Below, in pieces: positions 45,002-53,802 of a stretch of 64,000 bases of DNA. The position numbers were made by a program, and so were the translations under genes. This stretch comes from Magnetococcales bacterium (GTDB taxonomy: Bacteria; Pseudomonadota; Magnetococcia; Magnetococcales; Magnetaquicoccaceae), in NCBI GenBank assembly GCA_015231375.1, contig JADGBT010000020.1, positions 1 to 64,000 of the forward strand, written 5' to 3'. Every line of letters starts with the position of its first letter. The first letter of the stretch is position 1. The notes below the pieces were generated by a model, which worked only from the letters and a program-made list of their open reading frames with translations, had not been told where the DNA came from and made no database searches.

Positions 45002-46345
45002 ATGAGATCGGAACGGCTGACCACGGAATTGACCCGCATCCGCGCGTTGCTGGAGGAGCCAAAACCCGATTTGCGTGGTGCCTTCATGGCCACCCGCGAG
45101 CTGCTGACCCGTGGTCCGTGCGTGCGGGAACTGGCGGAGGTGAAAGAGGCGGCGCTCCTGATTCTGGAGCGTCTGACCCTGCCAGCCCTGGCCGGGGAGC
45201 GGGAGAAGCAGCTTCAGGTAAGCAAGCTGATGCGCGCGGTGCGTCGGGCCGAGCGTCTGGAGTCGGAAGAGCTGGAGCCTTTGGTGGCGGAGCTGGCCCC
45301 CTGGATCGAGGAGGCGGCCACCCGTGGACGACACCGGGAGCCATTGCCATCCTTTGCCCCGGAGGTGGCCATTCAGGCCATGCAGGCGCTGGAAGCCTGG
45401 GACAAGGTGGAAGAGGAGGAGGCTCCTGTGGTGGTTTTGTCCTCGGGAGGCGGGCAGACTCCGGCCAATCTCCAGTGGCACGACCTCTACCGCCGCCTGG
45501 GCCGGATCATCTCCACCGAACACCGCAGCCGTTCCTCCTGGGCGCGGGAACGCAAGGGGATGACCGACGCGGTGGCGGTCCTGGGCGCGGATCTGGTGGA
45601 GGCGTCGGCTTTGATCGGTCGCAAGGACGGGGCGAACGCCAGTTGGGCCCACGGTCTGAGCGACGAGGTGTTGACCCGTCCCGACGCGGTGATGGCGGCG
45701 TTGCTGGCCGAAGAGCGGGGCTACTGGGCCCGGGTCGCGGAGCTGGAGACCGCTCTGGCCCGCAGTCAGGAGGTGGTGGGACAATTCCAGAACCTGTTGC
45801 GCCGGGCGGAAAACGCCCTGATGGCCTCCCGGGACGAAACCCTGGTGGATACGCACACCGGACTGCCCAACCGTTTTGCTTTTCTGGCCCATCTGGCCCG
45901 TGTTCTGGAGCCTCTGCCCGGAGAAAAACACCCGCCCCGAAAGTTTTCCCTGATCTTCATCCGGGTGGACGAATACGACGAGATGACCAAATCCCTGGGG
46001 CGCGAACGGGTCACCCAGGTGATTGCCGCGCTGGCGGCCCGCATGACCACCCTGCCGGGAGCGGAAGAATATCTGGCCCGCTGGAGCGAAGAGTGTTTCG
46101 CCCTGCTGTGCCCCGGCGCCGACGGCGCATCAGCCCTGGCCCTGGCCCACTCCATGCACGCGAGCCTGATCCGGGAACGCTACGAACTCAACGACGCCCT
46201 GGTGATCCTGCGTCTGGGCTTCGGGGTGGTCCCCTGGATCGATGGCCTCACCGAGGAACGACTGCTGGGTCTGGCGGAACTGGAGTCCAAAGCGGCCCTG
46301 GAAGAAGAGTCCCAACCCGTGCGACTGGCGGATCCAAAGGTGTGA
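45002..46345 (+). CDS. Protein with degenerate GGDEF domain, paralogue 2
   Basis: A 447-residue protein with the same layout as its neighbour: a helical N-terminus of about 260 residues, a coiled coil (YWARVAELETALARSQEVVGQFQNLLRRAENAL), then a GGDEF fold starting at VDTHTGLPNRFAFLAHLARV. The GGDEF position is SEECF (362-366), in ARWSEECFALLCP, so it should be catalytically dead. It begins 13 bases after paralogue 1, with GGGAGACAGG as ribosome site. The pair probably arose by duplication and may form a hetero-oligomer. Confidence 0.8.
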   Translation: MRSERLTTELTRIRALLEEPKPDLRGAFMATRELLTRGPCVRELAEVKEAALLILERLTLPALAGEREKQLQVSKLMRAVRRAERLESEELEPLVAELAPWIEEAATRGRHREPLPSFAPEVAIQAMQALEAWDKVEEEEAPVVVLSSGGGQTPANLQWHDLYRRLGRIISTEHRSRSSWARERKGMTDAVAVLGADLVEASALIGRKDGANASWAHGLSDEVLTRPDAVMAALLAEERGYWARVAELETALARSQEVVGQFQNLLRRAENALMASRDETLVDTHTGLPNRFAFLAHLARVLEPLPGEKHPPRKFSLIFIRVDEYDEMTKSLGRERVTQVIAALAARMTTLPGAEEYLARWSEECFALLCPGADGASALALAHSMHASLIRERYELNDALVILRLGFGVVPWIDGLTEERLLGLAELESKAALEEESQPVRLADPKV

Positions 46346-46369
46346 TTCCAGGGGGGATCCAGAAAAAAC

Positions 46370-47410
46370 ATGTTACACAAAATCAAACTGGAAAAATTCA
46401 CGGCTTTTGAAAGTCTTGAAGTCACATTTTCCAGTGGCCTCAATATTCTGATCGGCGCCAACGGCACCGGCAAAACCCATATCCTCAAAGTACTCTATGC
46501 CGCGTGCGACATCACCAAGAGCAAAAAAAGTCTCTCCGAAAAAATCAACAAGGTCTTTCTGCCCTCCGGAGAACAGATCGGTCGTCTGGCCAAACGCAAG
46601 ACCGTGAGCACGGAAGGATCTGTGGAAGTGATCCGCCATGTCAACAATCCTCCCAAGCCGATCGCGATCCGTCTGAGACTCTCCAATCACACCAAAACAC
46701 CCGACAAGGCAACCGTTTCCGGGGCATTCAAACAGTGGCTGGCCCATCCTTTGGAGTCGGTGTATATCCCGGTGAAGGATATGATGGCCAATGCCCCGGG
46801 TTTTCGCTCCTTGTATGAACTGAGAGATATTCATTTTGAAGAAATTTATGCAGACATCATCAGTCGCGCCTCTCTTCCCCTGCTCCGGGGTGGCGTGGAC
46901 ACCCCGCGCAAAAGTCTGCTGGAAATCTTGCAAAAGGCCATGAATGGCAAAGTCATTCAGAAAAACGAAGAATTCTTCCTCAAGAATGAACAAGGGGAGT
47001 TGGAGTTCACGTTGCTGGCCGAAGGGATGCGCAAACTGGCCCTGCTTTGGCTCCTGATTCAAAATGGCACGCTGCTGCAAGGTTCGGTGCTGTTCTGGGA
47101 TGAGCCGGAAACCAATCTGAACCCGCGCATCATGAAAACCATCGTGGAAATCCTGCTGGAACTGCAACGCATGGGGGTGCAAATTTTCCTGACCACCCAT
47201 GACTACATTATTCTCAAGGAAGTGGACCTGCAAACCCGTCCCGGTGACGATATCCTGTATCACAGCCTCTACCGGGATCCAGAGAGTCATGAAATTCAGG
47301 CAACCCAGACCAAACACTATCTGGAGATTGCCCACAATACCATTGATGAAGCCTTTGGCGACATCATGGATCGGGATATGGTCCGGTCCATGGGAACACT
47401 GGGCCGATGA
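46370..47410 (+). CDS. AAA-family ATPase (ABC/OLD-like) of a two-gene module
   Basis: A 346-residue ATPase of the SMC/ABC-like AAA group. It starts MLHKIKLEKFTAFESLEVTF, followed by Walker A GANGTGKT (29-36). A signature-like LAEGMRK lies at 217, Walker B VLFWDEPETNL (D244, E245) and the switch His TTHD at 276-279. The middle 150 residues hold no long coiled coil, and no TOPRIM domain follows, unlike OLD nucleases. It overlaps the next gene by four bases (ATGA), so the two work together. Such ATPase-effector pairs are often defence systems; this exact pair is not one I can name. Confidence 0.88.
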   Translation: MLHKIKLEKFTAFESLEVTFSSGLNILIGANGTGKTHILKVLYAACDITKSKKSLSEKINKVFLPSGEQIGRLAKRKTVSTEGSVEVIRHVNNPPKPIAIRLRLSNHTKTPDKATVSGAFKQWLAHPLESVYIPVKDMMANAPGFRSLYELRDIHFEEIYADIISRASLPLLRGGVDTPRKSLLEILQKAMNGKVIQKNEEFFLKNEQGELEFTLLAEGMRKLALLWLLIQNGTLLQGSVLFWDEPETNLNPRIMKTIVEILLELQRMGVQIFLTTHDYIILKEVDLQTRPGDDILYHSLYRDPESHEIQATQTKHYLEIAHNTIDEAFGDIMDRDMVRSMGTLGR

Positions 47411-47940
47411 AAATCACGGCGGACGGGTTCGAGTTTGATTTTACAGATGCCATCGACGTGTTTGTCTTTGACGAAAAAGATAAAACAAAACCCGGTTATC
47501 ACGATGCGCAGATGATGAAGGCGGTCGATCTGATTGTGGAGTTGCAGGAGTGTTATCTGTTTGTCGAAATGAAGGATATTTTCGATACGGACCGCTATAT
47601 CCAATCGCAAGAAAGGGATCCCTGCCCCAGAGAGAACCGCCAGTGCCCCCACGAATTAAGTCCGTTCAAACGATTGAAAGAACTATCAAAATACAAATTT
47701 CATGACACTTATCCGTTTCGCCATGCCGAACAGAAAGTAGACAAGCCGATTCGCTATATTTGTCTGCTGACCTTTGAAAATGCCTTCAACCTCCACATGC
47801 AAAAAACGCTTCAGCAGGAGTTGCCGGTGGGCCGGGTCTCCCGCCGCTGGCAATCGGGATTGGCTGAAAGTTGTGTCGTCGTCCATGTGGCCGCATGGAA
47901 TCGCCTTTTTCCCAAGTGGCCGGTGCGCTTACTCGCTTGA
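47407..47940 (+). CDS. Putative PD-(D/E)XK-like partner of the AAA ATPase
   Basis: A 177-residue protein I do not recognise. Residues 41-57 read DLIVELQECYLFVEMKD, matching D-x12-E-x-K (D41, E54, K56), the core of PD-(D/E)XK nucleases, with flanking beta-like segments. A loop with three Cys or His residues (CPRENRQCPHE at 73-83) could bind metal. It overlaps the ATPase gene by four bases, so an ATPase-controlled nuclease is the simplest reading. The nuclease call rests on this motif alone. It ends nine bases before the stop of the convergent PleD-like gene. Confidence 0.65.
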   Translation: MKITADGFEFDFTDAIDVFVFDEKDKTKPGYHDAQMMKAVDLIVELQECYLFVEMKDIFDTDRYIQSQERDPCPRENRQCPHELSPFKRLKELSKYKFHDTYPFRHAEQKVDKPIRYICLLTFENAFNLHMQKTLQQELPVGRVSRRWQSGLAESCVVVHVAAWNRLFPKWPVRLLA

Positions 47941-47949
47941 AACCGGGTC

Positions 47950-48870
47950 TCAAGCCGCCTCCAGAAACGCCACCCGGTTGCGACCGTTGCGTTTGGCCAG
48001 ATACAGCGCCTGATCGGCCTGACCGATCAAATCCACGGAGTGTCTTTCCAGGGTCGGGGTCATGCAGGCGATGCCGATGCTCAAGGTGACATACTCGGCG
48101 GCTTTGGAGGTCGCATGGGGGATGGCCAGGTCGCTGACAGCTTTCAGGATGCGTTCGGCCACGGCGCGTCCGCCGACCAAGGTGGTCTCGGGCAGGACGC
48201 AGGCAAACTCCTCGCCACCGTAACGGGCAGCCAGATCGATGGTCCGGGGCATGGCGCCGACAATGGCTCCGGCCACCTGACGCAGACATTGATCCCCGTG
48301 GGTGTGACCGTAATGGTCGTTGAAGAGCTTGAAAAAATCGATATCCATCAACAGCAGGGAAAACGGATGACCGTAGCGCGTGGAGCGGAACCACTCGTAC
48401 TCCAGAAACTGATCGAAGCGTCGCCGGTTGGGAATGCTGGTCAGGCCATCCAGGATCGCCAACCGTTCCAGCATGTCCCCGCGTCGTTTCAGTTCGATGT
48501 GGGTCTTGACCCGCGCCGACACGATCGCCGGGCGGTAGGGCTTGGTGATGTAGTCCACTGCGCCGACGGCAAATCCCCGGATCTCGTCCGACTCGCTGAT
48601 GCTGGCGGTGATGAAAATCACGGGAACATCACGGGTGCGGGGTTGGCTTTTGAGTCTTTCACACACCTCGAAACCATTCATTCCCGGCATCACCACATCC
48701 AGCAGGATCAAATCCGGCAACGGTTGGTTCTCCAGTCGCTGGAGGGCCATTTCACCGCTTTTGGCCGCCACCACCCGGTAATGCGGTTTGAGCAATCCGG
48801 ACAACACGTCGATATTGATCGTTTCGTCATCCACGATCAACACCTTGGGACGACTCTCTTCTTGCTGCAT
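47950..48870 (-). CDS. PleD-like response regulator diguanylate cyclase
   Basis: A 306-residue two-domain protein. The receiver domain is at about 8-125 with the phospho-acceptor D58 in LILLDVVMPG and the Thr/Lys switch residues (VIFITAS, ITKPY). The GGDEF domain carries an intact GGEEF at 218-222 and an RTID inhibition site (209-212) five residues before it. It should make c-di-GMP when phosphorylated. Its cognate kinase is not adjacent. Confidence 0.93.
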   Translation of the reverse strand: MQQEESRPKVLIVDDETINIDVLSGLLKPHYRVVAAKSGEMALQRLENQPLPDLILLDVVMPGMNGFEVCERLKSQPRTRDVPVIFITASISESDEIRGFAVGAVDYITKPYRPAIVSARVKTHIELKRRGDMLERLAILDGLTSIPNRRRFDQFLEYEWFRSTRYGHPFSLLLMDIDFFKLFNDHYGHTHGDQCLRQVAGAIVGAMPRTIDLAARYGGEEFACVLPETTLVGGRAVAERILKAVSDLAIPHATSKAAEYVTLSIGIACMTPTLERHSVDLIGQADQALYLAKRNGRNRVAFLEAA

Positions 48871-48923
48871 GTTGCACCCCCCCCACCACCGACATTTCCG
48901 ATCTTTCCTGCCACTCCCACCAT

Positions 48924-48962
48924 TGAAAGAAAAACGGGGGTCTAGGGGATTCCTCCCCCAGG
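48924..48962 (-). terminator. Terminator-like repeat end downstream of transketolase
   Basis: Read on the minus strand, CCTGGGGGA pairs imperfectly with TCCCCTAG, followed by ACCCCCG and a T-rich tract, then TTTCAAT. It is the left-end type of the inverted repeat family seen at 32032 and 7915 and should terminate leftward transcription from tkt. Confidence 0.6.
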
Positions 48963-49022
48963 ATTTTGCTTTTGGTCCTTTGACTTTGACTTCATTTTCG
49001 GCCTTGGTGCGCTTTTACCAAA

Positions 49023-49051
49023 GCTTTTTTCGCGCCTTTCGCGAAAAAAGC
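49023..49051. repeat. 12-base perfect stem within the tkt downstream region
   Basis: GCTTTTTTCGCG (49023-49034) and CGCGAAAAAAGC (49040-49051) pair exactly around five bases. It sits between the terminator-like repeat end and the 48-base REP-like unit. Confidence 0.7.
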
Positions 49052-49095
49052 GCAGCGCGCACTCAGCCCGGATGCGCGACTAAAACAAATTCCCA

Positions 49096-49143
49096 AAGGG
49101 CTTCGCCCTTGGATCCCACCAGGGGCCAATGGCCCCTGGACCC
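49096..49143. repeat. REP-like 48-base double hairpin, copy 2
   Basis: Identical base for base to 8025-8072. It ends two bases before the transketolase stop codon, in the same orientation relative to the gene as the copy after metH. Confidence 0.85.
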
Positions 49144-49145
49144 GG

Positions 49146-51098
49146 TTAGTGAAGCAATGCCAGCGCTCGTGCCGTGACCGCCTCTTCGGAGAGCCCCACC
49201 GCTTCCATGGCCTGTCCGCCCGGCGCGGAGAGGCCAAAGCGATCCACGCCGATCACCTCGCCGAACTCCCCGACCCAGCGATGCCAGCCCAGGGATGCAC
49301 CGGCTTCGATGGCCAGACGTGGCCCGGTGGAAAGCACCGACTCCCGGTACTCCCGCGACTGGGCGGCGAACAGCTCCCAGGAGGGCATGGAGACCACCCG
49401 CACCTCGGCGTGACCCAGACCCGCCAGCTTTTCTTTGACCCGCATGGCCAAGGCCACCTCGCTGCCGCTGGCCAGCAGCACCAGGGCCGGTTCTCCGGCG
49501 CAGGGGGAGACCACATATCCCCCACGGGCCACCCCTTGCGGATTGGCGGGCAACGGGGGCAGGTTCTGTCGTGTGAGGATCAGGGCGGAAGGGGCATGGC
49601 TGGTCACGGCCAGACGCCAAGCCGCCACGGTTTCGTTGGCCTCGGCGGGACGGAACACCGTCAATCCGGGCAGGGCGCGCAATCCGGCGAGCTGCTCGAT
49701 GGGTTGATGGGTGGGACCGTCCTCGCCCACGGCCACGCTGTCGTGGGTGAGGACGTAGATCACGCGGGTTTCCATCAGCGCGGACAGACGCATGGCGCCG
49801 CGCATGTAGTCGGAAAACACCAGGAAGGTGGCGCAGAACGGAATCCATCCCCCATGCAGGGCCATGCCGTTGACGACCGCAGCCATGGCGTGTTCCCGCA
49901 CCCCGAAATGGATATTGCGCTCGCCCCCGCCTTGGATGTGGGTGTTGTTGGAAGGGGCCAGATCCGCCGATCCGCCGATCAGGGCGGGCAGACCGGGGGC
50001 CAGGGCGTTGATGGCCATGCCGCTGGCCACCCGGGTGGCCACGGGTTTGTGACCGAAGTCCAGGGCGTTCAGTCCCTCGTCCCATCCGTCCGGCAGCGTC
50101 CCGGCCAGACGTTGCCGGAACAAGGCCATGCGCTCCGGATCCCGCGCTTCGATCCCTTGAAGCTTTCCGGCCCAGGCCCCGGACTCCTGCCGCCCCCGTT
50201 CCAGCATGGCGGCGCGATATCCGGCCACCGCTTCGGGCACATGAAAGGCGGTCGCGGGCCATTGATAAAAGGCCCGGGTGGCGGCCAGCCGTTCGGCGCC
50301 CAAAGGCGCGCCGTGGGCCGAGGCGGATCCGGCCAGAGGCGAGCCGTGACCGATGTGGGTGCGTACCCGGATCAGGGTGGGACGCTCCTGCTGCGCCTGT
50401 CCGGCGGCGATGGCCTGGGCGATGGCCTCCAGATCCTCTCCGTCCTCGACCGCCAGGGTGTGCCAGCCATAGGCGCGGAAACGGGCCTCCACATCCTCGG
50501 TGAAGGTCAACGCGGTGCTGCCTTCGATGGAAATGCGGTTGTCGTCGTACAAGACGATCAATTTTCCCAGCCGCTGATGACCCGCCAGCGAGGCGGCTTC
50601 TGCGGATACGCCTTCCATCAGGTCTCCGTCGGAGGCCAGCACATAGACCCGATGATCCACCAGGGTTCCATCCGGACCGTTGAACTGTCCGGCCAGCAAC
50701 CGTTCGGCCATGGCCATGCCCACGCCCATGGCCAACCCCTGACCCAGCGGACCGGTGGAGCAGGAGACTCCCGGCGTGAGGCCGTATTCCGGATGACCCG
50801 GTGTGCGACTGCCCATCTGCCGAAACTTTTTCAGCTCATCCAGGGAGAGGTCATAGCCCGACACATGCAACAAGGCGTACAATAAAGCCGAACCATGTCC
50901 GGCGGAAAGCACGAAACGGTCCCGATCCGGCCAGTCCGGGTCCAAAGGATCATGACGCAGAAACCGGCTCCACAACACATGAGCCATGGGAGCCGCGCCC
51001 AGGGGCATGCCGGGATGGCCGGATTGGGCCTGTTCCACCATGTCCACGGCGAGCATACGCAGAGTGGTGACGCACAACGCATCCAGATCAAGATTCAT
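49146..51098 (-). CDS. tkt: Transketolase
   Basis: A 650-residue thiamine-diphosphate enzyme of the pentose phosphate/Calvin pathways. Motifs include [38 protein letters not shown] and the ThDP motif [18 protein letters not shown]...NRISIEG. The Pyr domain has [20 protein letters not shown] and [15 protein letters not shown]. Its length is that of bacterial Tkt. It is a single gene with its own downstream repeat cluster. Confidence 0.97.
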   Translation of the reverse strand: MNLDLDALCVTTLRMLAVDMVEQAQSGHPGMPLGAAPMAHVLWSRFLRHDPLDPDWPDRDRFVLSAGHGSALLYALLHVSGYDLSLDELKKFRQMGSRTPGHPEYGLTPGVSCSTGPLGQGLAMGVGMAMAERLLAGQFNGPDGTLVDHRVYVLASDGDLMEGVSAEAASLAGHQRLGKLIVLYDDNRISIEGSTALTFTEDVEARFRAYGWHTLAVEDGEDLEAIAQAIAAGQAQQERPTLIRVRTHIGHGSPLAGSASAHGAPLGAERLAATRAFYQWPATAFHVPEAVAGYRAAMLERGRQESGAWAGKLQGIEARDPERMALFRQRLAGTLPDGWDEGLNALDFGHKPVATRVASGMAINALAPGLPALIGGSADLAPSNNTHIQGGGERNIHFGVREHAMAAVVNGMALHGGWIPFCATFLVFSDYMRGAMRLSALMETRVIYVLTHDSVAVGEDGPTHQPIEQLAGLRALPGLTVFRPAEANETVAAWRLAVTSHAPSALILTRQNLPPLPANPQGVARGGYVVSPCAGEPALVLLASGSEVALAMRVKEKLAGLGHAEVRVVSMPSWELFAAQSREYRESVLSTGPRLAIEAGASLGWHRWVGEFGEVIGVDRFGLSAPGGQAMEAVGLSEEAVTARALALLH

Positions 51099-51276
51099 GA
51101 ATAGATCCTAACATAATGAGAAATAACGGAAACCCTGGCAACCCATCTTCCATTTTTCCGGATGTGGCCAAACCCGATCCGTTGTAACATGAAAACGATG
51201 AGGGGCGAAACCGCTCTCGTAACGCGCCGGAACTTCCAAAAGGTCCGTTCCGCAGACCCTTTCATGGGAGCAAACG

Positions 51277-53238
51277 ATGCACGCCATCCCAACGACACCC
51301 TGGAGCCACTCTGGACGCGTCCGGCTGCTGTTCGCGTGTGCGGGTCTGACTCTGGCCATGCTCCCGACCACAAGCCGAAGCGAGCCGAACGAGACGGAAC
51401 AGGCCCATCTGGAACGATTGCTGGAAATGGACTTCCAGGAACTGGCGCAAATCCGTCTCACCTCGGCGGCGCGCAAGGATCAAACACTGGTGGATACCAC
51501 GGCGGCGGTCACGGTGATCGATCAAGAGCAGATCCGCCGTTCCGGTCTGACCTCGATCCCGGAACTTCTGAGACTGGTTCCGGGTCTGAATGTGGCGCGG
51601 ATCAACGCCAGCAACTGGGCGATCACGGCGCGGGGCTTCAACGCGCAATACTCCAACAAACTGCTGGTGCTCATGGACGGTCGCACCCTGTACACCCCGC
51701 TGTTCGCCGGCGTGAACTGGAACCGTCAGGATGTGCCGCTGGCCGACGTGGAACGCATCGAGGTGATCCGGGGACCGGGAGCCACCCTCTGGGGAGCCAA
51801 CGCGGTCAACGGCGTGATCAACATCATCACCAAAAAAGCCGCCGACACCCAGGGCACACGCCTCAGCGCGTCGGCGGGCAATCACGACAATCTGCAAGGG
51901 TCGATCCGGCACGGGGGCAAAATCGGAGCGACGCTGGATTATCGGATCTACGCCAAGGGGTTCGACCACGACGACTTTCTGCGCGCCAACAACCAGGAGG
52001 CCCACGACGACTGGCAGGGACAACGCAGCGGATTCCGCGCCGACTGGACCGTATCCCCCCACGATCAGGTAACCTTCCAGGGGGATCTCCACACCCTCGA
52101 CACCTCCTCGGCCCAGGGAGAGAAACGGGGAGGCCATCTGCTGACGCGCTGGTCCAAGACCCTGCCGGACGCGCGCAACTGGTCGCTGCAACTGTTTTTC
52201 GACCGCACGGTCGATACCACCTACGAGCAGACCAACCTCTACGACCTGGATTGGCAGGCCGGTTTCCGTCACCACGACCACGCCGTGATGTGGGGAGCGG
52301 GATACCGGCTGGTGACCATGGAACTCAACAGCACTCCGGTGATCCAGTGGGCGCACCCTTCACGCGCGGATCAAACCTTCAGCCTGTTCGCGCAAGACGA
52401 GATCACCTGGCATCCGGACTGGCGCTGGACCCTCGGCACCAAGCTGGAACACAACGATCACACCGGCGTGGAATGGCAACCCAACACCCGTCTGCTGTGG
52501 CGGGTCAACGACGGTCACACCCTGTGGGGCGCGCTCTCCCGGGCGGTGCGCACCCCGTCACGGGTGGACGCGGATTTCAAACTGGCCGCCCCCATCGCTC
52601 CGGGCACCCTTTTGTCGGTGGCGGGCAATCCCCGCGTCGTCTCGGAGACCCTGCTGGCCTACGAACTGGGCTATCGCGCCCAGTTCACCCCCCGTTTTTC
52701 CCTGGAGTTGGCCACCTTTTTCAACCGCTACGACCATCTGGTCTCCACGGAAACCCTGCCCACCACCTTCTTTCCCGTCGTGACCGTGCGCAAGACCTTC
52801 GACAACCAGGCCCAGGCCGACACCTATGGCCTGGAAAGCGCCGTGGACTGGCGGGCCACCGATATCTGGAGAGTGCGGGCCAGCCACACCTGGCTCAAAA
52901 TGAACCTCGATGTCATCGCCGGCAGCACCGATACCATCTCCCCGGCCAGCGCCGACGACGTTCCCCGGCATCAGTGGCAGGTGCGCTCCCTGCTGGATCT
53001 GCCCTACGACCTGGAACTGGACACGGCGTTGTATTACACCGGTCGGCTGAATCATCTGTCGATTCCCGCCGTCACCCGTCTGGATGCGCGTCTGGGATGG
53101 CGACCGGTCCCGTCCGTGGGAGTGAGCCTGATGGCCCAGAACCTGCTGGATGACCGCCATCCGGAGTTCACCGGCACCAGCGTGATCGCCAGCGAGGTGC
53201 CCCGCGCCTTCCTGGCCAGCCTGGACTGGAACTTCTGA
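51277..53238 (+). CDS. TonB-dependent outer-membrane receptor
   Basis: A 653-residue receptor with a signal peptide (cleavage near residue 35, TSRSEPNE). The plug domain spans about 70-190 (VTVIDQEQIRRSGLTSIPELLRLVPG, VLMDGRTLY, DVERIEVIRGPGATLWGANAVNGVINIITK), followed by a 22-strand-type barrel that ends in the aromatic LASLDWNF. The substrate is not evident; the small size and the plug resemble colicin I/vitamin B12-type receptors found beside YfiR-type genes. It is first in an operon with YfiR, two hybrid kinases and a cyclase, so it probably senses or imports the signal for that pathway. Confidence 0.93.
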   Translation: MHAIPTTPWSHSGRVRLLFACAGLTLAMLPTTSRSEPNETEQAHLERLLEMDFQELAQIRLTSAARKDQTLVDTTAAVTVIDQEQIRRSGLTSIPELLRLVPGLNVARINASNWAITARGFNAQYSNKLLVLMDGRTLYTPLFAGVNWNRQDVPLADVERIEVIRGPGATLWGANAVNGVINIITKKAADTQGTRLSASAGNHDNLQGSIRHGGKIGATLDYRIYAKGFDHDDFLRANNQEAHDDWQGQRSGFRADWTVSPHDQVTFQGDLHTLDTSSAQGEKRGGHLLTRWSKTLPDARNWSLQLFFDRTVDTTYEQTNLYDLDWQAGFRHHDHAVMWGAGYRLVTMELNSTPVIQWAHPSRADQTFSLFAQDEITWHPDWRWTLGTKLEHNDHTGVEWQPNTRLLWRVNDGHTLWGALSRAVRTPSRVDADFKLAAPIAPGTLLSVAGNPRVVSETLLAYELGYRAQFTPRFSLELATFFNRYDHLVSTETLPTTFFPVVTVRKTFDNQAQADTYGLESAVDWRATDIWRVRASHTWLKMNLDVIAGSTDTISPASADDVPRHQWQVRSLLDLPYDLELDTALYYTGRLNHLSIPAVTRLDARLGWRPVPSVGVSLMAQNLLDDRHPEFTGTSVIASEVPRAFLASLDWNF

Positions 53239-53244
53239 CCCCCC

Positions 53245-53802
53245 ATGAATCCCCTGCGCTCCCTGGTGCGGCGCCTGCGGCCGCTGTGGATGCCCACGAC
53301 CCTGACGGTGGTGGTGATCGGCATGTCCGCGCTCCACGCCAACCCGCCTTCCGAAGCCCAGCTCAAGGGGGCCTATCTGTATCAATTCACCCGGTTCGTC
53401 ACTTGGCCCGCCTCGGCTTTCGCCCACGACCGGGATCCCTTTCGGTTGTGCGTGTTCGGTCCCGACACCCTGGGTCCGATCCTCAACGCCCTCGGCAACA
53501 AAAGCGTCGGCAGCCATCCCATCGCCATCCGCCACCCGGACACGCCCGCCGACACCCTCGACTGTCATCTGCTGTTCGTCGCCCGCTCGGAACACGAACA
53601 CCTGCCGGCCATTCTGGCAACCCTTCAGGAAAAACCGGTCCTCACCGTGGGGGATCAACCGGAGTTTGCCAGCCAGGGAGGCATGATCCACTTCATGCGC
53701 GTCAACGATACGTTGCGTTTCACCATCAACCAGGAGGTCGCGCTCCAATCCGGCCTGACAATCCACGCCACACTGCTCCAGGTGGGCCATGTCCTCAAGT
53801 AA
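53245..53802 (+). CDS. YfiR-family (DUF4154) periplasmic protein
   Basis: A 185-residue exported protein with an N-terminal membrane-targeting signal (about 17-32) and the YfiR pattern: [70 protein letters not shown]69 and C107 are the Cys positions usual in the family. In Pseudomonas, YfiR represses the CHASE8-containing cyclase YfiN in the periplasm. Here the next gene is a CHASE8-type histidine kinase, so YfiR probably regulates that kinase. It begins six bases after the receptor gene and overlaps the kinase by 14 bases. Confidence 0.9.
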   Translation: MNPLRSLVRRLRPLWMPTTLTVVVIGMSALHANPPSEAQLKGAYLYQFTRFVTWPASAFAHDRDPFRLCVFGPDTLGPILNALGNKSVGSHPIAIRHPDTPADTLDCHLLFVARSEHEHLPAILATLQEKPVLTVGDQPEFASQGGMIHFMRVNDTLRFTINQEVALQSGLTIHATLLQVGHVLK

